Made by a program: the position numbers and the translations under genes. From positions 1 to 32,191 of the forward strand of contig CATPCJ010000008.1 of the NCBI GenBank assembly GCA_955652915.1: DNA of 32,191 nt, read 5' to 3'. This DNA is from an uncultured Bryobacteraceae bacterium (GTDB lineage Bacteria; Acidobacteriota; Terriglobia; Bryobacterales; Bryobacteraceae). Below, piece after piece: positions 30,134 to 32,191 of this stretch (position 1 is its first letter; each line of letters starts with the position of its first letter). Under the pieces are notes generated by a model. That model saw only the letters and a program-made list of their open reading frames with translations, did not search any database and had not been told where the DNA came from.

Positions 30134-31732
30134 ATGAAAATCGTACACGTCCCCCGTCTGGACGCCCTGACCTTAGCGCTGATCATGCTTATATCGTGTG
30201 GAACCAGAATCCACGCGGAGGAGGCCAAGAACGCTACGCCGGCGCCGAAGCCTTCCGATATGACCGAGCGCGAGCTTTATCTCTTGAACGAGATCGAGCT
30301 GTTGAAAAACCGTCTCGCCGACCTGGAGTCGCACGTTGCCGGTAATCCAGGCAAGGCAACCGAGTCAGTGGTGGCCGCCACGACGCCGTCTGCTCCCCCG
30401 TCATTGCCTGCATCCGCTTCGAGCGTGGCTGGCGCCCCAGTCCAGCAACCTCAGCCGCAGTCCGCAGCCAAGGCTGAGCCTTTTGCGTTCGCGGACTTCA
30501 GTTGGTTGACTGGCAACGCGCGCACGAATGAATCGCCTATGGACAACAAAGTCTTTACCGGTGAACTCCGGGTCGACACCGCCTATGTCCACGATTTCAA
30601 CCACCCTAAGGACAACACAATCGGTGGGTCCAGCGAGGTCTTTCGATCCGGTGAGGTTCAGCTCACGCAGTTTGGTATCGGTGGAGATTTCCACTGGCAA
30701 AACGTCCGCGGAAGACTGATGACGCAGTTTGGACTGTATTCCCAAACGACGCCGCGCAATGACGCCAGCCCCGGACGCGGCCAATGGAATTTGGACAACG
30801 CTTACCGCTACCTTTCGGAGGCATACGGCGGATATCATTTCGACAAAATGCATGGAGTCAACGTCGATGCCGGGATTTTCATGTCCTACATAGGTCTCTT
30901 CAGTTACTACCAATTCGACAATTGGGCCTACCAGCCGTCATACGTCTCATCCAATACGCCGTGGTTCTTCAATGGCGTGCGGGTTCAGATATTTCCTAGC
31001 GAAAAACTGAAAATTGAGCCGTGGTTCATCAATGGATGGCAGTCATATGGCAAGTTCAACAAAGCGCCAGGTGTTGGCGGGCAGATACTTTGGCGTCCCA
31101 ATGGTTCCATATCTGTCGTGCTCAACAATTATTGGGGCCGGGACACACTGGGCATCGCGGGGCGCAACCGCGTGCATACCGACGACAGTATTCAGGTGAA
31201 GTATTTTGACAAACCGAATAAGTTTCTGGACAAGGCCGCGTTCACCATTACTATCGATGCGGGCTGCGAATACGGCGGCGGCGTCTCCTGCAAAGGCGGT
31301 TCACCCAGCAATCCATCGCAGTATTTCCTGGGCTTCATGGCCTATCACCGGGTGTGGTTCCACAAGGATCTATTCGCCTTCACGCTCGGCGGAGGCGCAA
31401 TCAACAATCCGGGACGCTATCTCGTGCTCATTCCACCAATCAACGGTGCGTCGGCATTTTCCGGAACGCCCTATTTCACCGGGAATCCGGGGGATCCGTA
31501 CAAAGCATGGGACGCCTCGGCGACGTTCGATTACATGCCCAAGCAGTTCATCACCTGGCGCCTGGAGTACAATCACCGGGCGTCTAACGTGCCTTATTTC
31601 TCGGGACCGGGAGGCATCACACCTCCTGGCGGTAATACCTTCGGCGCGCCGGGCTCATTAGTACCGGACTGGGTGCCGGATCTACGCAAGCGAGAGAACC
31701 GGATCATCATCGCGATTCTGGTGAAACTCTAA
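30134..31732 (+). CDS. Outer-membrane beta-barrel porin (OmpL-like, BBP2 type)
   Basis: This 532-residue exported protein has a signal peptide (LTLALIMLISCGTRIHA) and a short coiled-coil (about residues 44-68, ERELYLLNEIELLKNRLADL). A Pro/Ala/Ser-rich linker (about 80-112) leads to a large strand-rich domain full of aromatic residues, ending in hydrophobic alternation (RIIIAILVKL). This fits the putative OmpL-like barrel-porin-2 family. It follows kdpC by six bases, so it is co-expressed with the potassium pump. A role in passing potassium across the outer membrane is inference from that position. The coiled-coil region may be periplasmic or assemble trimers. Confidence 0.8.
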   Translation: MKIVHVPRLDALTLALIMLISCGTRIHAEEAKNATPAPKPSDMTERELYLLNEIELLKNRLADLESHVAGNPGKATESVVAATTPSAPPSLPASASSVAGAPVQQPQPQSAAKAEPFAFADFSWLTGNARTNESPMDNKVFTGELRVDTAYVHDFNHPKDNTIGGSSEVFRSGEVQLTQFGIGGDFHWQNVRGRLMTQFGLYSQTTPRNDASPGRGQWNLDNAYRYLSEAYGGYHFDKMHGVNVDAGIFMSYIGLFSYYQFDNWAYQPSYVSSNTPWFFNGVRVQIFPSEKLKIEPWFINGWQSYGKFNKAPGVGGQILWRPNGSISVVLNNYWGRDTLGIAGRNRVHTDDSIQVKYFDKPNKFLDKAAFTITIDAGCEYGGGVSCKGGSPSNPSQYFLGFMAYHRVWFHKDLFAFTLGGGAINNPGRYLVLIPPINGASAFSGTPYFTGNPGDPYKAWDASATFDYMPKQFITWRLEYNHRASNVPYFSGPGGITPPGGNTFGAPGSLVPDWVPDLRKRENRIIIAILVKL

Positions 31733-31839
31733 TCGTTCAGGCCGCCAAGTAGCGCTTCCCTGGGCCAAGTGCAGAATCACGGCCTCCCTGTTGAGCCTCG
31801 TGTCAACTTTCTCAAACTGAAAGGGAGGATCAAAAAGGT

Positions 31840-32191
31840 ATGAAGTGTAGATTACTTCTCGTGCTGTGATTTGCTTCGCGGCTGCCAACGCGGCTTTCCC
31901 GGATGATGGGACACCGCCCACAGCCAATGCCGCGAAGCCATGTATAGGTTGCAAGAGTGAAAATCCAGGCTTCCTGCATCGTCTCGTCAAAGCTTACGCC
32001 GACGATTGGAAGCCCACCACGGAGAGCGGTCCCGAGCCGAAATTTCGGGTGGACCCGGCGCCGGAGTCAACTCCTCCATATCCGTTCACCGTCTGGCCCA
32101 TCGGTGGAACTGTGAACATCGGGCAGCCGTTCGTCATCTTCACTCCGCTGATGTCGGCAATCTACGGAGGTAATAATGGCGACTGGTGGAA
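31840..32191 (+). CDS. 5' part of a second porin-like gene, with an apparent frameshift in the signal peptide
   Basis: An ATG at 31840 after GGGAGG starts MKCRLLLVL and stops at TGA 31867-31869. Skipping two bases of the GTGCTGTG stretch continues as ICFAAANAAFPDDG, completing a normal signal peptide. That second frame then stays open to the window edge, with PFTVWPIGGTVNIGQP and PLMSAIYGGNNGDWW, which resemble N-termini of beta-barrel porins. Translation could alternatively begin at GTG 31866. The gene is cut by the window end. Either it is a real two-base insertion, a sequencing error, or a short-signal GTG start. Confidence 0.6.

Noticed and set aside
31682..31990. 102-residue open frame on the minus strand
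   Set aside because: It is antisense to the end of the porin gene and to the second porin-like gene, with no motif.

Overview
This is a GC-rich bacterial chromosome segment that looks like an Acidobacteriota genome of the Bryobacterales/Solibacter type. The assignment is an inference. It rests on the mix of multihaem cytochromes, a Kdp operon ending in an outer-membrane porin of the OmpL-like (BBP2) kind, a 3' scrap of a MacB-like permease, short-unit GC-rich tandem repeats, and several lineage-style hypothetical proteins. No rRNA, tRNA, CRISPR array or insertion sequence was seen.

Layout. (1) 1-3035: an MgtC/SapB membrane protein followed by two stand-alone proteins that each equal only the N-terminal sensor half of KdpD. 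(2) 3095-4344: a SprT-like metallopeptidase converging on a membrane-anchored hypothetical protein. (3) 4463-6437: an accessory patch holding an intact multi-pass membrane protein gene, an overlooked 38-41 codon exported-peptide gene just upstream of it, a decayed copy of the membrane protein downstream, and a decayed duplicate of the peptide gene with its leader. (4) 6438-9260: a hypothetical protein, an XRE/S24-like regulator, then ubiX-pheA. (5) 9261-13145: a tandem repeat array, a marR operon read leftward, a second array, a sugar isomerase/oxidoreductase pair, and a permease-tail remnant. (6) 13240-22665: a redox cluster. Leftward it encodes a NuoE-NuoF fusion, a very large Fe-S protein with two internal cyclic-nucleotide-binding domains, a b-type-like membrane protein and a ten-haem cytochrome c. 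Rightward it encodes a five-haem cytochrome and an exported protein with two GlcG/HbpS domains. (7) 22761-31732: a potassium-uptake operon, kdpD (kinase half only), kdpE, a small USP-like protein, a 27-residue membrane peptide, kdpF, kdpA, kdpB, kdpC and a porin. (8) 31840-end: the start of a second porin-like gene with an apparent frameshift in its signal peptide.

How the genes may work together. The redox genes suggest electrons flow from NADH through FMN and Fe-S centres to a membrane cytochrome b and then to periplasmic multihaem cytochrome c, with the nucleotide-binding domains as a possible gate. No catalytic subunit (hydrogenase, formate dehydrogenase, molybdopterin enzyme) is encoded nearby, so donor and acceptor are unknown. 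The Kdp system appears split: sensing domains at the left edge, kinase and transporter at the right, about 20 kb apart.

The most original observations are the redox cluster with its cyclic-nucleotide-binding Fe-S fusion, the split KdpD, the peptide/membrane-protein module with its decayed duplicates, and a dispersed repeat (core GAACCGCGCGCGTCAGCAAG) that sits at the 3' ends of four genes in the same gene-relative orientation.
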